From NCBI GenBank assembly GCA_027490155.1, contig JAIXYP010000069.1:62001-126000 (forward strand): a DNA stretch of 64,000 nt. The letters are read 5' to 3'. Positions 8,039-16,283 of the stretch are shown piece after piece. Numbering within the stretch: position 1 is the stretch's first letter; every line of letters starts with the position of its first letter. The position numbers and the translations under genes are program-made. The stretch is from Cytophagaceae bacterium. GTDB taxonomy: Bacteria; Bacteroidota; Bacteroidia; Cytophagales; Flexibacteraceae. The notes below the pieces were generated by a model. It was not told the DNA's origin, ran no database searches, and saw only the letters and a program-made list of their open reading frames with translations.

Positions 8039-8803
8039 ATGCCCACTACGCCCCTGCTCCAAATTTCGTCTGTGACCAAGGCCTTTGATGGCAATGTCGC
8101 TGTTAATGATGTCAGCCTCACGCTTATGGAAGGGCAAGTACTTGGTCTGCTGGGGCCGAATGGTTGTGGCAAATCCACCTTGTTTAAGATTGTGCTGGGC
8201 TTGTTGTTACCAGATTCTGGCACCGTAACCATCCGTGGGAATGCTGATGCCGACCAGTACCGCAAGCAGCTATCGGTGGCCTTGGACGATCATTATTTTG
8301 ACCCTAACCTCAGCGGCATGGCTAACCTTCGGGCAACGGCCGTCATTAAGGGATGCACCGAGGCAGACTTTGGCCCCTGGATCGATGCCCTAGATATGCG
8401 CCCTGCAATGGGCAAGGAAGTGGGCAAGTATAGCTTCGGGATGCGGAAAAGGCTTAGCCTCATCGCCGCCCTGATGAAACCAGCAGACCTTTACATTTTG
8501 GACGAACCCGGCAATGGCCTTGATATCCCAGGCATTGTGCTGGTGCGCCAGATCATTCAGGACCTCAAATCCAAAGGCAAAACCGTGATCTTGAGCAGTC
8601 ACTTGTTAGGTGATGTCGAGCGGAGCTGTACCCATGTCGGCCTTATGAACCAAGGCAAGTTGTTCGAGTATGGCCTGATGCAAGACGTCGTTGGCGAGTT
8701 CGCCTCCCTCGAAGATAGTTTCATGGCCAAGCTGGCAGGGCCAGGCACAGGGCGTCCTCTACCTTTTGGCGATGTAGGCATGCCCCCTTTGCCTACGGCC
8801 TAA
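8039..8803 (+). CDS. ABC transporter ATP-binding protein
   Basis: A 254-residue ATPase of an export-type ABC transporter. It has Walker A (GPNGCGKST, about residues 39-47), a Q-loop region, a variant signature YSFGMRKRLSL in place of LSGGQ, Walker B with catalytic glutamate (LYILDEPGNGLD) and the H-loop histidine (LSSHLLGDVE). The SFGMRKR variant is common in two-gene ABC-2-type exporters and in gliding or antibiotic-efflux systems. The permease follows after 82 bases. The substrate is unknown. Confidence 0.92.
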   Translation: MPTTPLLQISSVTKAFDGNVAVNDVSLTLMEGQVLGLLGPNGCGKSTLFKIVLGLLLPDSGTVTIRGNADADQYRKQLSVALDDHYFDPNLSGMANLRATAVIKGCTEADFGPWIDALDMRPAMGKEVGKYSFGMRKRLSLIAALMKPADLYILDEPGNGLDIPGIVLVRQIIQDLKSKGKTVILSSHLLGDVERSCTHVGLMNQGKLFEYGLMQDVVGEFASLEDSFMAKLAGPGTGRPLPFGDVGMPPLPTA

Positions 8804-8885
8804 TCGTTCCGTATTCAACCGGCTAAGCACCTAAACGGTTTACAAGATTCACTATCGACCAATAGCTCCCAACCCTTACTGACTG

Positions 8886-9647
8886 ATGACAACCGCAGCC
8901 ACCATGCCAAACGCAATAGCCCAATATTGGCAGCTAGAAAAGCTCCAGTTCAAAAGCCGCCGGTTTATGATCAGCCTGCTGATTCAGGCTTTGCTGTGGG
9001 TGTTGGTAGCTTTTACCAACCTGTTGCCTGGCTTCATGGATACACCCAAGGATGCCTCTGCGCTTGAGGCCCTAGGGACTGGGATGGCCGGACTGGTGCC
9101 TGAGATGAGTTTTGCAGGTATAGCTTTATTGTTCTTCATCACCGAGCAGATTGGCTTTTGGCAAAAGGGCATTTTCCGTCGGTACTTGATTGATGGGTTC
9201 ACCCGGGCTGACATCTTGGGCTACCAATTGCTTAGCCTTGGCCTGCGCTTCTTGATTTCGGTTATCCTAGGGCTGTTGGTTTATGTGGCACTTGGGTTTG
9301 TGATGATACCGAGCGTCATTCCTGAGGTGCTAGGGGCTGTGGATTGGACCTTCTTGTTGTTTCTGACGGCGGGGTTTGTGGCTAAGGGCCTGTTGGTGCT
9401 ATTACTCATCAACCTGATCCAGAAGTTCTATGTCATCTTGGCCTTTATGGGCTGGATGCTACTAGAAAACATCTTAGGCAACTGGAAGCCCGAGCTGCAC
9501 GATTGGCTGCCGTACGAATTGGCTGACCGCATCACCGATATGGCACAGGGCTCAACTTGGCATTGGTATCATCCGGTATGGCTTGGTGCGATCATGGTTG
9601 GGGTAATCTTTGGCCTCTTGACCCTAGCGCGTAAACGTGCCTATTAG
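8886..9647 (+). CDS. ABC transporter permease (ABC-2-like)
   Basis: A 253-residue integral membrane protein with about six hydrophobic segments (around residues 30-48, 75-95, 115-145, 155-180, 183-200 and 230-248). The charged N-terminal stretch QLEKLQFKSRR precedes the first membrane segment, as in ABC-2 permeases. It follows the ATPase gene and has no ATPase motif of its own, so the two should form one transporter. There is no soluble domain that hints at the substrate. Confidence 0.8.
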   Translation: MTTAATMPNAIAQYWQLEKLQFKSRRFMISLLIQALLWVLVAFTNLLPGFMDTPKDASALEALGTGMAGLVPEMSFAGIALLFFITEQIGFWQKGIFRRYLIDGFTRADILGYQLLSLGLRFLISVILGLLVYVALGFVMIPSVIPEVLGAVDWTFLLFLTAGFVAKGLLVLLLINLIQKFYVILAFMGWMLLENILGNWKPELHDWLPYELADRITDMAQGSTWHWYHPVWLGAIMVGVIFGLLTLARKRAY

Positions 9648-9775
9648 CCAGGCTGTCAGTAGGTGATGCCTCTCGGCACCATAGCTGAACCGCTCAAATA
9701 AGCGAAAGGACCATTTGGCAATCCTCTTGCGACTGCCTGCCTGACGGCATTATCCTTGCTATGGCCTAGTTAGGG

Positions 9776-10834
9776 ATGTGTTTACTGTCCCCTACCACTA
9801 TGTTCCCATTCTTAGGTGAATTACCGTTCGGGGCCTCAGCTGCCCGTGTGCAGGCCTCCCCCAACTACCGAGAGGGTAGTTTCCAGAATCAGGTGCCAAC
9901 CCATCTAACGATGGGTCCGTCAAAGCTATACGATACGTTAAGGCGTATGGCCACCACACCCGAGCGCAGTCCTAAGTTGCCATTGCCCTCTGTCAAGCCC
10001 GACTACAATGCCTTCATAAAGATGGATCAGGCCCTAATTTGGTATGGCCACAGTAGCTACTTGATGCGCTATGCTGGCAAAACTTGGCTCATTGACCCAG
10101 TATTTAGTGGTAGTGCATCGCCTTTGCCGGGTACGGTAAAGCAGTTTAAGGGGCTGGATATTGTCACAGTGCAGGACCTGCCACCGATTGACTATTTGCT
10201 GCTTACCCATGACCATTATGACCACCTAGACTACTCAACCGTCAAGCAGCTGATCCCGATCGTAGGCCATATCATTTGTCCGCTAGGGGTGGATGCCCAT
10301 TTGTTGAGCTGGGGTGCCCCCGAGGACAAACTCACCGTTTTGGACTGGTATGATTTGGTAGAGCTAGAGACCGTGACCTTGACCGCCACACCAGCCCGCC
10401 ACTTTTCGGGCCGCATGACTAAACGGAACCAAAGCCTTTGGGCTAGCTATGTGCTAGAGCGTAAAGCAGACAAGACCCGCATCTTTGTCGGTGGAGACTC
10501 TGGCTTCGGGCCGCACTTTGAGGCGATTGCCAAACGGTTTGCCCCCTTCAACCTAGCCATCATGGAGTGTGGCCAATACGATACCAACTGGCACCAGATC
10601 CATGCTTACCCAGAGGATAGCGCCAAAGGGTCTAGTATTTTGCAAGCTAAAGTAGTGTTGCCTGTTCATTGGGGTAAGTTTGCACTTAGTCTGCATGGCT
10701 GGAAGGAGCCCATCACCCGTTTTCTGAGCGAGGCTAGCCGCCTAGACCTCAATGTGGCCACACCGCTTCTGGGGCAGGCTTTTGACTGGCAGGCCAACGC
10801 CATCCCGAACGAGCAATGGTGGCGCAACTACTGA
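9776..10834 (+). CDS. Metallo-beta-lactamase-fold hydrolase, NAPE-PLD-like
   Basis: A metal-dependent hydrolase of the group that includes N-acyl-phosphatidylethanolamine phospholipase D and UlaG-like lactonases. The five-strand metal motif is visible: LLTHDHYDHLDY supplies three histidines and an aspartate, TPARHFSGR the next histidine, FVGGDSGFGPHF the bridging aspartate, and VLPVHWGKF the last histidine. The N-terminal QASPNYREGSFQN and the strand WYGHSSYLMR are typical of the phospholipase-like branch. An alternative start is the ATG at 9800 (MFPFLG). Substrate unknown; no partner gene is adjacent. Confidence 0.85.
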   Translation: MCLLSPTTMFPFLGELPFGASAARVQASPNYREGSFQNQVPTHLTMGPSKLYDTLRRMATTPERSPKLPLPSVKPDYNAFIKMDQALIWYGHSSYLMRYAGKTWLIDPVFSGSASPLPGTVKQFKGLDIVTVQDLPPIDYLLLTHDHYDHLDYSTVKQLIPIVGHIICPLGVDAHLLSWGAPEDKLTVLDWYDLVELETVTLTATPARHFSGRMTKRNQSLWASYVLERKADKTRIFVGGDSGFGPHFEAIAKRFAPFNLAIMECGQYDTNWHQIHAYPEDSAKGSSILQAKVVLPVHWGKFALSLHGWKEPITRFLSEASRLDLNVATPLLGQAFDWQANAIPNEQWWRNY

Positions 10835-10928
10835 CCCTGCCCTTTTTTTAATGCCTAATTAGTCCGTTATCTTGCCTTTGGCCCCTAACTTTACGGTCAT
10901 GACCTTATTGTTCTGTTTGCCTGACTTC

Positions 10929-11414
10929 ATGAAAATCAAGTACTTGGTGTGCCTCTGTTGCCTTTGGTTGTTGAGCCTTGGTCTGCAAGCCCAGACCAAC
11001 GAGAAGATGAAAACCTTCCGGCCCAAACTTGATGCCAGTCCTGTAACTGAGGAGGCTACCAACACCACAACTAACAATAAGGGCAAAGGACAGCGGCAGT
11101 TTCGCCTGCAGGACAATGCTAGGCTAGATTCTCTACTCGATACGCTCCATGCTTATAACGCCCGCATCAAAGGGGTGACAGGATATCGCCTATTGGTCTA
11201 TACGGGTGTGGATCGTGAGCAAGCTATGCGCAGCAAGGAACAACTCTACCGCAACTATCCAGACCTTGAGGTATATGTCTCGTTCGTCCAGCCAACCTTT
11301 AGGGTTAAGGTTGGTGATTACCTGAACCGCTATGATGCCCTCCGTGGGGCGGACCGTATTAAGGGCCTGTTCCCTAGTGCTGTGGTGGTGGGAGAGACTG
11401 TAAGGGTGCGGTAG
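10929..11414 (+). CDS. SPOR-domain-like exported protein
   Basis: A 161-residue exported protein with a signal peptide (MKIKYLVCLCCLWLLSLGLQ, then AQ). A polar linker to about residue 60 precedes a C-terminal domain with the SPOR fold pattern: GYRLLVYTGVDREQAM, YPDLEVYVSFVQPTFRVKVG and the ending FPSAVVVGETVRV. SPOR domains bind denuded glycan strands of peptidoglycan. The ATG at 10929 is chosen because it starts the signal peptide; TAACTTTA at about 10887 may be the -7 element. It converges on the KDO operon. Confidence 0.82.
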   Translation: MKIKYLVCLCCLWLLSLGLQAQTNEKMKTFRPKLDASPVTEEATNTTTNNKGKGQRQFRLQDNARLDSLLDTLHAYNARIKGVTGYRLLVYTGVDREQAMRSKEQLYRNYPDLEVYVSFVQPTFRVKVGDYLNRYDALRGADRIKGLFPSAVVVGETVRVR

Positions 11415-11450
11415 GGGATCTTTATGTCCGGATGAGGATTAAGCCACCCA

Positions 11451-11480
11451 ATAAAAAAGGCCTACCTCTCGGCAGACCTT
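11451..11480 (-). terminator. Rho-independent terminator of the KDO operon
   Basis: On the minus strand AAGGTCTGCC, loop GAGA, GGTAGGCCTT form a 10-pair stem with two G-U pairs, followed by TTTTATT. It lies 27 bases after the stop of the HAD gene, which fits the end of the kdsA transcript. Confidence 0.8.
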
Positions 11481-11507
11481 CAATCAAAAACATTAATGCG
11501 GATTTGC

Positions 11508-12248
11508 CTAGCCTAGGCTCACAAGTTGTTGTACTTGTTGCAGGCTGAGCTCTTCCATGCCATTAGGGCCAGCGGTCAAGAAACGGGTCTGGATGTCATT
11601 GCGCTGGCTAAGGAATTTGCTGTACTCACCTATGAATTTGACACGGCGCTCCATCGTTTCCGAGAAGTTGCCATTCAGGCCGATCAGCAGCTCACAGATC
11701 TCACGCACGGCATGGTTAGCTCCATCCATACCAGAGATGTAATCAGCATATTCGCGATGCCTGATAAGCTCCTTAAAGAGTGGGCTGCCACGTCTGTTGA
11801 CCAATAGTTTGAGGTTAACGCGGGAAGCGATGCTAAGATCCAGCACGTCATCCATCATAAAACCGATGTGGTGGTCGGCCATGCCTCGCTCACGGTTGAG
11901 CCAGTCGAGGGCCATGGTTTTGTGGTTGACCCTGAAGAACACAAAGTCATAATGGTCACGCAAGGCCAACGAAAACGATGCAGGGTTCAGCTCACCCGTC
12001 ACGATGCCCATGGTAGGCATACGGTCATGGCGCAGCCAACTGCTGAAGCGTAGCATGTTCAGCCCCATGGCGTCTGGCTCTGAAAAGCTACTGCCGAGGG
12101 TGGTGCTCGCTTTATGTCCGTTGTTGAACACACCATCCCAGTCGGCCAAGTAGGCACGGCAGGCGAGCTGTTTGCGGATCAAAACAGTAAGGGGCGAAAT
12201 AAATTCCGCCCCTAGCTGAGTGAACGATTGTTGCAGGTCTTGCAGCAT
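11508..12248 (-). CDS. HAD phosphatase, KdsC-like (probable KDO-8-phosphate phosphatase)
   Basis: A 246-residue HAD-superfamily protein. The catalytic DxD is in LADWDGVFNNG (D36, D38), the motif II threonine in GIVTGE (about T83), the motif III lysine in VNHKT (about K109), and the metal acids in MDDVLDL (D132, D133). The spacing and the GxxMLR segment resemble KdsC, the small capless phosphatase that removes phosphate from KDO-8-phosphate. Two differences are notable: MMDD replaces the usual GDD, and about 60-70 extra residues lie at the C-terminus beyond the KdsC core. It lies 72 bases downstream of the transaldolase-CBS gene and in the same operon as kdsA, and its assignment rests largely on that context. 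Confidence 0.72.
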   Translation of the reverse strand: MLQDLQQSFTQLGAEFISPLTVLIRKQLACRAYLADWDGVFNNGHKASTTLGSSFSEPDAMGLNMLRFSSWLRHDRMPTMGIVTGELNPASFSLALRDHYDFVFFRVNHKTMALDWLNRERGMADHHIGFMMDDVLDLSIASRVNLKLLVNRRGSPLFKELIRHREYADYISGMDGANHAVREICELLIGLNGNFSETMERRVKFIGEYSKFLSQRNDIQTRFLTAGPNGMEELSLQQVQQLVSLG

Positions 12249-12320
12249 GGACGTTTCGTAGGTAAACTATTGATGTATCAATTTGGGCACCATCCACCAA
12301 CAGGTGATTGGCGGCCCTAA

Positions 12321-13346
12321 CTAGCTAATGAGGTTCATCGCAACCAGATCCTGGACGTCCAGCATACCGACAGGTATTGGGCCGTCTGCAACGATCAAGT
12401 TGTCAACTTTGTGTTTTTTGATTAGCTCCACAGCATTGATCAGTAGGCTATCTGCTGTGATGGTCAATGGTGCGTTGAAGGTCAAATCACCGATTTTTTT
12501 GGTCAGTGCATTGGTGCCTTCTGTGCTGACCAAACGGCGCAGGTCACCATCGGTAAAGATACCTTTGATGTGGCCATTAGCCTCAACAACGGTAGCAGCA
12601 CCAAGGCCAGACTGTGACATCTGTACCAGAGCATCGCTAACAGTGCTATCGGCATTGACCAGTGGATTGCGTCCTTTGACGACTTCTTCAACCTTGATGG
12701 TCATCAGGGCGGTGTGCTCGAAGAACTGATCTGTACCCAGTTGGGTCAGGTTGTTGTCAGTGAGTTTTTTCATCACGCTCCAAGGCACAGTGATGGTATG
12801 CACACCGATGTTGATGGCGTTGCGTACATGCTCGGCATGGCGCACAGAGCTGAACATGATCTTGGACTTGTAGCCAAACTTGTTGACAGCGTCAACACAT
12901 TGGCGCACGAGCTCAAGTGCATCATGACCTTGGTCTTGCAGACGACCAACGAGTGGGCAGACGTAAGTCGCACCAGCAGCCATCGCCATATAGGCTTGTT
13001 GCAGGGTATAGACCAAGTGTACGTTGACCATCAGGCCTTCAGAGGTCAGCATGCGGCAAGCGCGGAGACCTTCGAGCGATACAGGGATTTTGAAAACGGT
13101 GGTTTTCTTGTCCATCCCGATGCTGATCAGGCGGTGCGCCTCAGCAACGATTTCCTCAGCAGTCTGGCCCAAGGCCTCGATCTGGAGAACGGGTACCATT
13201 TTGGCCAGTTTCAGGATCGTGCCGTCAATATCGGTCACGCCAGAGCGGTGCATAAAGGTTGGCGTGGTCGTGAGGCCTGCCAGAAAGCCTAGGCGGAAAG
13301 CGGCTTCTATTTCTTTCTGATCTACTGAGTCGAGGTAGAGTTCCAT
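12321..13346 (-). CDS. Transaldolase/F6P-aldolase domain fused to a KdsD-type CBS pair
   Basis: A 341-residue two-domain protein. Residues 1-215 are a TalC/FSA-type transaldolase barrel. It starts MELYLDSVDQ with D6, has TTTPT at 26-30, and carries the Schiff-base lysine K86 in VFKIPVSLEGL, in register with K85 of E. coli fructose-6-phosphate aldolase. PLVGRLQDQG follows, with leucine 132 where aldolases have tyrosine and transaldolases phenylalanine. Residues about 225-341 are two CBS motifs closely resembling the tail of arabinose-5-phosphate isomerase KdsD, including GIFTDGDLRRL and the ending LLINAVELIKKHKVDNLIVADG. No SIS isomerase domain is present. Placed between kdsA and a KdsC-like gene, it is inferred to supply or control arabinose-5-phosphate for KDO. 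This role is inference; a plain transaldolase is the alternative. Confidence 0.82.
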   Translation of the reverse strand: MELYLDSVDQKEIEAAFRLGFLAGLTTTPTFMHRSGVTDIDGTILKLAKMVPVLQIEALGQTAEEIVAEAHRLISIGMDKKTTVFKIPVSLEGLRACRMLTSEGLMVNVHLVYTLQQAYMAMAAGATYVCPLVGRLQDQGHDALELVRQCVDAVNKFGYKSKIMFSSVRHAEHVRNAINIGVHTITVPWSVMKKLTDNNLTQLGTDQFFEHTALMTIKVEEVVKGRNPLVNADSTVSDALVQMSQSGLGAATVVEANGHIKGIFTDGDLRRLVSTEGTNALTKKIGDLTFNAPLTITADSLLINAVELIKKHKVDNLIVADGPIPVGMLDVQDLVAMNLIS

Positions 13347-13466
13347 CGTACTTGTGTTACTGTTGTGATTGGTGATACTGGATCAGCAGGTTATTTGTGG
13401 CCAGCCGAAGGTATTAGGTGTGCCTTTTGGCCTTGATAGAATCATGGCCATGGCATTGGTGCTGGA

Positions 13467-14297
13467 CTAGCGGTAAGCAACCTCCACTTTGTGGAGCTCC
13501 AGCAATGGTTTCAAGAATTCCTCAAGGTGATCAATGTTGAGCTGGCTAGCAGCATCACATAGGGCCTCAGCAGGGTTAGGGTGGGTTTCGATGAATAGAC
13601 CATCAACACCAGCAGCCACACCAGCGCGGGCTAGGGTTGGCATCACCTCGCGGTTGCCGCCTTTTGGGTCTGCGGATGGGATGCCGTATTTGCGGATGCA
13701 GTGGGTGATGTCAAACACAACAGGGTAGCCGTGCTGGCGTAGGGCATAAAACGCCCTAGGATCAACGATTAGGTCATTGTAACCAAAGGTGTAGCCACGC
13801 TCAGTCAAGATCACTTGGTCGTTACCAGCTTCAACGCATTTGGCAGCAGGCTTATCCATGTTCGCAGGGTCTAGGAACTGGCCATGCTTGATGTTGACAA
13901 CTTTGCCTGTTTTGGCAGCTGCCACCGTGAGGGTGGTCTGCATACAGAGGTAAGCTGGGATCTGGAGAATATCCAGCACCTGAGCTGCTGGAGCAGCTTG
14001 CTCTGGGTAATGGATGTCACTGACAAGGCTAAAGCCGAACTGTGCTTTGACCTTAGCAAGGATTTCGAGGCCCTTGTCTAGGCCTGGGCCGTCATAATAC
14101 TTGGCAGACGAACGGTTGTCCTTCTGGAAAGAGCTTTTGTAGATAACAGGCAGGTTGAGGCGCTGCGAGATGGTAGCCAGCTTTTCGGCTACGGTCATCA
14201 TGATATGCTCGCTCTCGATGACACAAGGGCCAGAGATCAGGAACAAATCGTCCGATCCGCAACTAATGTCTCCTACCTTAACGATCTTTTTTGACAT
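13467..14297 (-). CDS. kdsA: 3-deoxy-8-phosphooctulonate synthase (KdsA)
   Basis: Condenses arabinose-5-phosphate with phosphoenolpyruvate to KDO-8-phosphate in the cytoplasm, the committed step for the lipid A-linked sugar KDO. The 276-residue barrel has the substrate loop KDNRSSAKYYDGPGL, matching KANRSS in E. coli KdsA and not the KPRTS of DAHP synthases. It has cysteine in SGPCVIES where E. coli has asparagine. With H in DITHCIRK, E in FIETHPNP and D in ALCDAA, this makes a complete metal site and indicates the metal-dependent class. The first gene of a three-gene minus-strand operon; a -7 box lies 19 bases upstream. Confidence 0.95.
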   Translation of the reverse strand: MSKKIVKVGDISCGSDDLFLISGPCVIESEHIMMTVAEKLATISQRLNLPVIYKSSFQKDNRSSAKYYDGPGLDKGLEILAKVKAQFGFSLVSDIHYPEQAAPAAQVLDILQIPAYLCMQTTLTVAAAKTGKVVNIKHGQFLDPANMDKPAAKCVEAGNDQVILTERGYTFGYNDLIVDPRAFYALRQHGYPVVFDITHCIRKYGIPSADPKGGNREVMPTLARAGVAAGVDGLFIETHPNPAEALCDAASQLNIDHLEEFLKPLLELHKVEVAYR

Positions 14298-14645
14298 ACT
14301 ACAGGATTATAGGCCGCAAAGGTAGTGATTTTTTCGGATGGGTGGGTGGAGGCTGTTTGTCGTATCAGCCCCAGATATTGGTCAGGCGAGTATTGCTTTC
14401 GCTAAATCCGTCTGCTTAGACCTAGGGTCTGAGTGTTAGGGAGCTAGTTGGTGCAGGGGAAGATGCATGATTGCTTTGGTTGGCGTATCGAAAGCCGGAC
14501 TTACTTTCGGTTTACCATGCTTTTGAACCTATGGATATTGCTTTTAAACCCCTAAGAGGATACCAAAATATCTAACCATAGAAACCTCAAGATCCAGTCA
14601 ACTCTTTGGCAACAAGACATTAGGTCATAGTCAGCCATTGCTGCT
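14298..14645. other. Gap of 348 bases between kdsA and the NFACT gene
   Basis: Apart from the kdsA promoter element at its left edge I see no gene. A CGAAAG...CTTTCG inverted repeat near 14490-14512 lacks a T-run. It is upstream of kdsA and downstream of the NFACT gene, both on the minus strand. Confidence 0.5.
14317..14324 (-). promoter_or_regulatory. Bacteroidota -7 element for the kdsA operon
   Basis: TACCTTTG on the minus strand fits TAnnTTTG exactly and lies 19 bases before the kdsA ATG, which implies a short leader of about 12 bases. No clear -33 TTG was found at the expected distance. Confidence 0.6.
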
Positions 14646-16283
14646 TTATTCGGGTTTGATGGCATTGGCCAAGACGACCGTTTCACGCTCCACAATCACA
14701 GAGCCAGGTGCACTGCCTTTGGCCTTACGGACAAACTTTTTGGGTGTCAGGATCACAGGGCAAAGTGGTTGGGTTTTCCCTTTGCTATACCAAACTGCTA
14801 GCCCCGCCGCATGGTCGATCACGGCCTGAGGTACAGGTTTGCCTGCCTGCACCTTGATCACGACATGGCTACCTGCAAACCCACGTGCATGGAGCCAAAG
14901 GTCATCTTTATAGGCATGTTTGAGGGTCAGGATGTCGTTGGCAGCAGCATTTTTGCCTACCCGGATCTCATAACCTGCGTGGACGAACCGTTTGTAGGGC
15001 AATGATTCCTCAGCATCACCTGTTTGGGCCTCGGGACGCTCTAGCTGGTGTTGTTGTAGCCATGACTTTAGGGCTTTACGTGTCACCAAGGCATCGATCT
15101 CATCCACCCAGGTCATGAGCTCCAGCGATAGGTTTTCTTTGACCTCTAGTTGGGTGCTGAGGTGGGTGAGCTCTAGCTTGCGATTACCTGCCTTGCGGTA
15201 CAACAGCTCTGCTTGTTTGTGGGGTGGAACCTCGGGCTTGAGGGTGATGACATATTCGGTTGGTTGGCCTGCTTCATCAGGGTGATACCAGTCAGCCACT
15301 ACCAGCTCAGTTTGGTGTGGTGTGATCAGATGGGCGTTGGCCATCAACAGATGCCCTACTTCCTCAGGGCTACGCTCGGTCCTGAGTGGTTGGAGCCGAT
15401 CGGTGATGCGACTAAGGTACTTTTCGGTTTGTTTGATCCGTTGTTTGACCTTGGCTTTGGCCGCCTCCTTCGCGATCGAAAGGCCATGCAGATGCAAAAA
15501 GTTATTGACATAGTCATTGAGGGCCGCCACTGGGTCCTGGTACGTTGCTGCCACTTCGCCTAGCGGAACCAGACTTAGATGGGGTTTGCCACCGTGCGTA
15601 ATGTGGTAATAGCTGCCTTCGTCAAATGCAGCCAATAGGGTCTGGATGAGGGTCCAGCGGTGGGTCTCACTGGCCTCAAGATACCCTTGTTCATTAAGCC
15701 AAGCGATAGGTAAGGGACCTAAAGTCGGCAGCCATTTATTGGGCTGATCTTGCAGCAACTGCCAAGCACCATATCCTAAATCAGGTGTCAGAGCTAGCTG
15801 ATCTGGTGTTAGCAGCAGGTCGGCTTCACGCTTGGTATGGAAGGACATAAGCCCTACCAAATGGGTGCCATGCTCATCTTTCTGATGCCGAAAAGCGACT
15901 GCATTGCTTCGTGGGCCATGCAGGCGAATGAAGAGGGTATAGGTCGTTTTGTGGCGTGTCTCCTGCAAAATGATCGAGAAACTACGGTCAAAAGGGGTGA
16001 CAACAATATCTACAACTTGGGCATCCAGCAGGGCATCAAACAGGTCAACCGAGTTGCGTTTGGCCCGAGCAAACTGTGTTGGGAACGAAACATGATACCC
16101 GCCTCCATGCCCATCTGCACCGTTGCCGAGCTGCGCCCTTAACCAAAGCTCATCCGATGCCGACCCAAAGCCCAAAACCAGCTCGTCCTTGTTCTGGCTG
16201 AAGGCCGCCAATAGCTTCAGCCCTACCCAGCGGCCACGTAGATGGTCAACAAGTTTGGTCAGGAAGTGGTAGTTGGTATGCAT
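14646..16283 (-). CDS. NFACT-domain protein, RqcH/Rqc2-like ribosome quality-control factor
   Basis: A 545-residue NFACT family protein. RqcH binds obstructed 50S subunits carrying peptidyl-tRNA and adds alanine tails that mark stalled peptides for degradation. The N-terminal NFACT-N domain (about 1-230) is followed by a lysine-rich coiled coil (about 255-400, ending KQAELLYRKAGNRKLELTHL). The C-terminal NFACT-R domain (about 440-545) contains DDLWLHARGFAGSHVVIK and LTPKKFVRKAKGSAPGSVIV. The D(L/I)W(L/F)H motif of this domain is intact. TACCTTTA at 16312-16319 (minus) is a probable -7 box 28 bases upstream of the ATG. Confidence 0.88.
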   Translation of the reverse strand: MHTNYHFLTKLVDHLRGRWVGLKLLAAFSQNKDELVLGFGSASDELWLRAQLGNGADGHGGGYHVSFPTQFARAKRNSVDLFDALLDAQVVDIVVTPFDRSFSIILQETRHKTTYTLFIRLHGPRSNAVAFRHQKDEHGTHLVGLMSFHTKREADLLLTPDQLALTPDLGYGAWQLLQDQPNKWLPTLGPLPIAWLNEQGYLEASETHRWTLIQTLLAAFDEGSYYHITHGGKPHLSLVPLGEVAATYQDPVAALNDYVNNFLHLHGLSIAKEAAKAKVKQRIKQTEKYLSRITDRLQPLRTERSPEEVGHLLMANAHLITPHQTELVVADWYHPDEAGQPTEYVITLKPEVPPHKQAELLYRKAGNRKLELTHLSTQLEVKENLSLELMTWVDEIDALVTRKALKSWLQQHQLERPEAQTGDAEESLPYKRFVHAGYEIRVGKNAAANDILTLKHAYKDDLWLHARGFAGSHVVIKVQAGKPVPQAVIDHAAGLAVWYSKGKTQPLCPVILTPKKFVRKAKGSAPGSVIVERETVVLANAIKPE

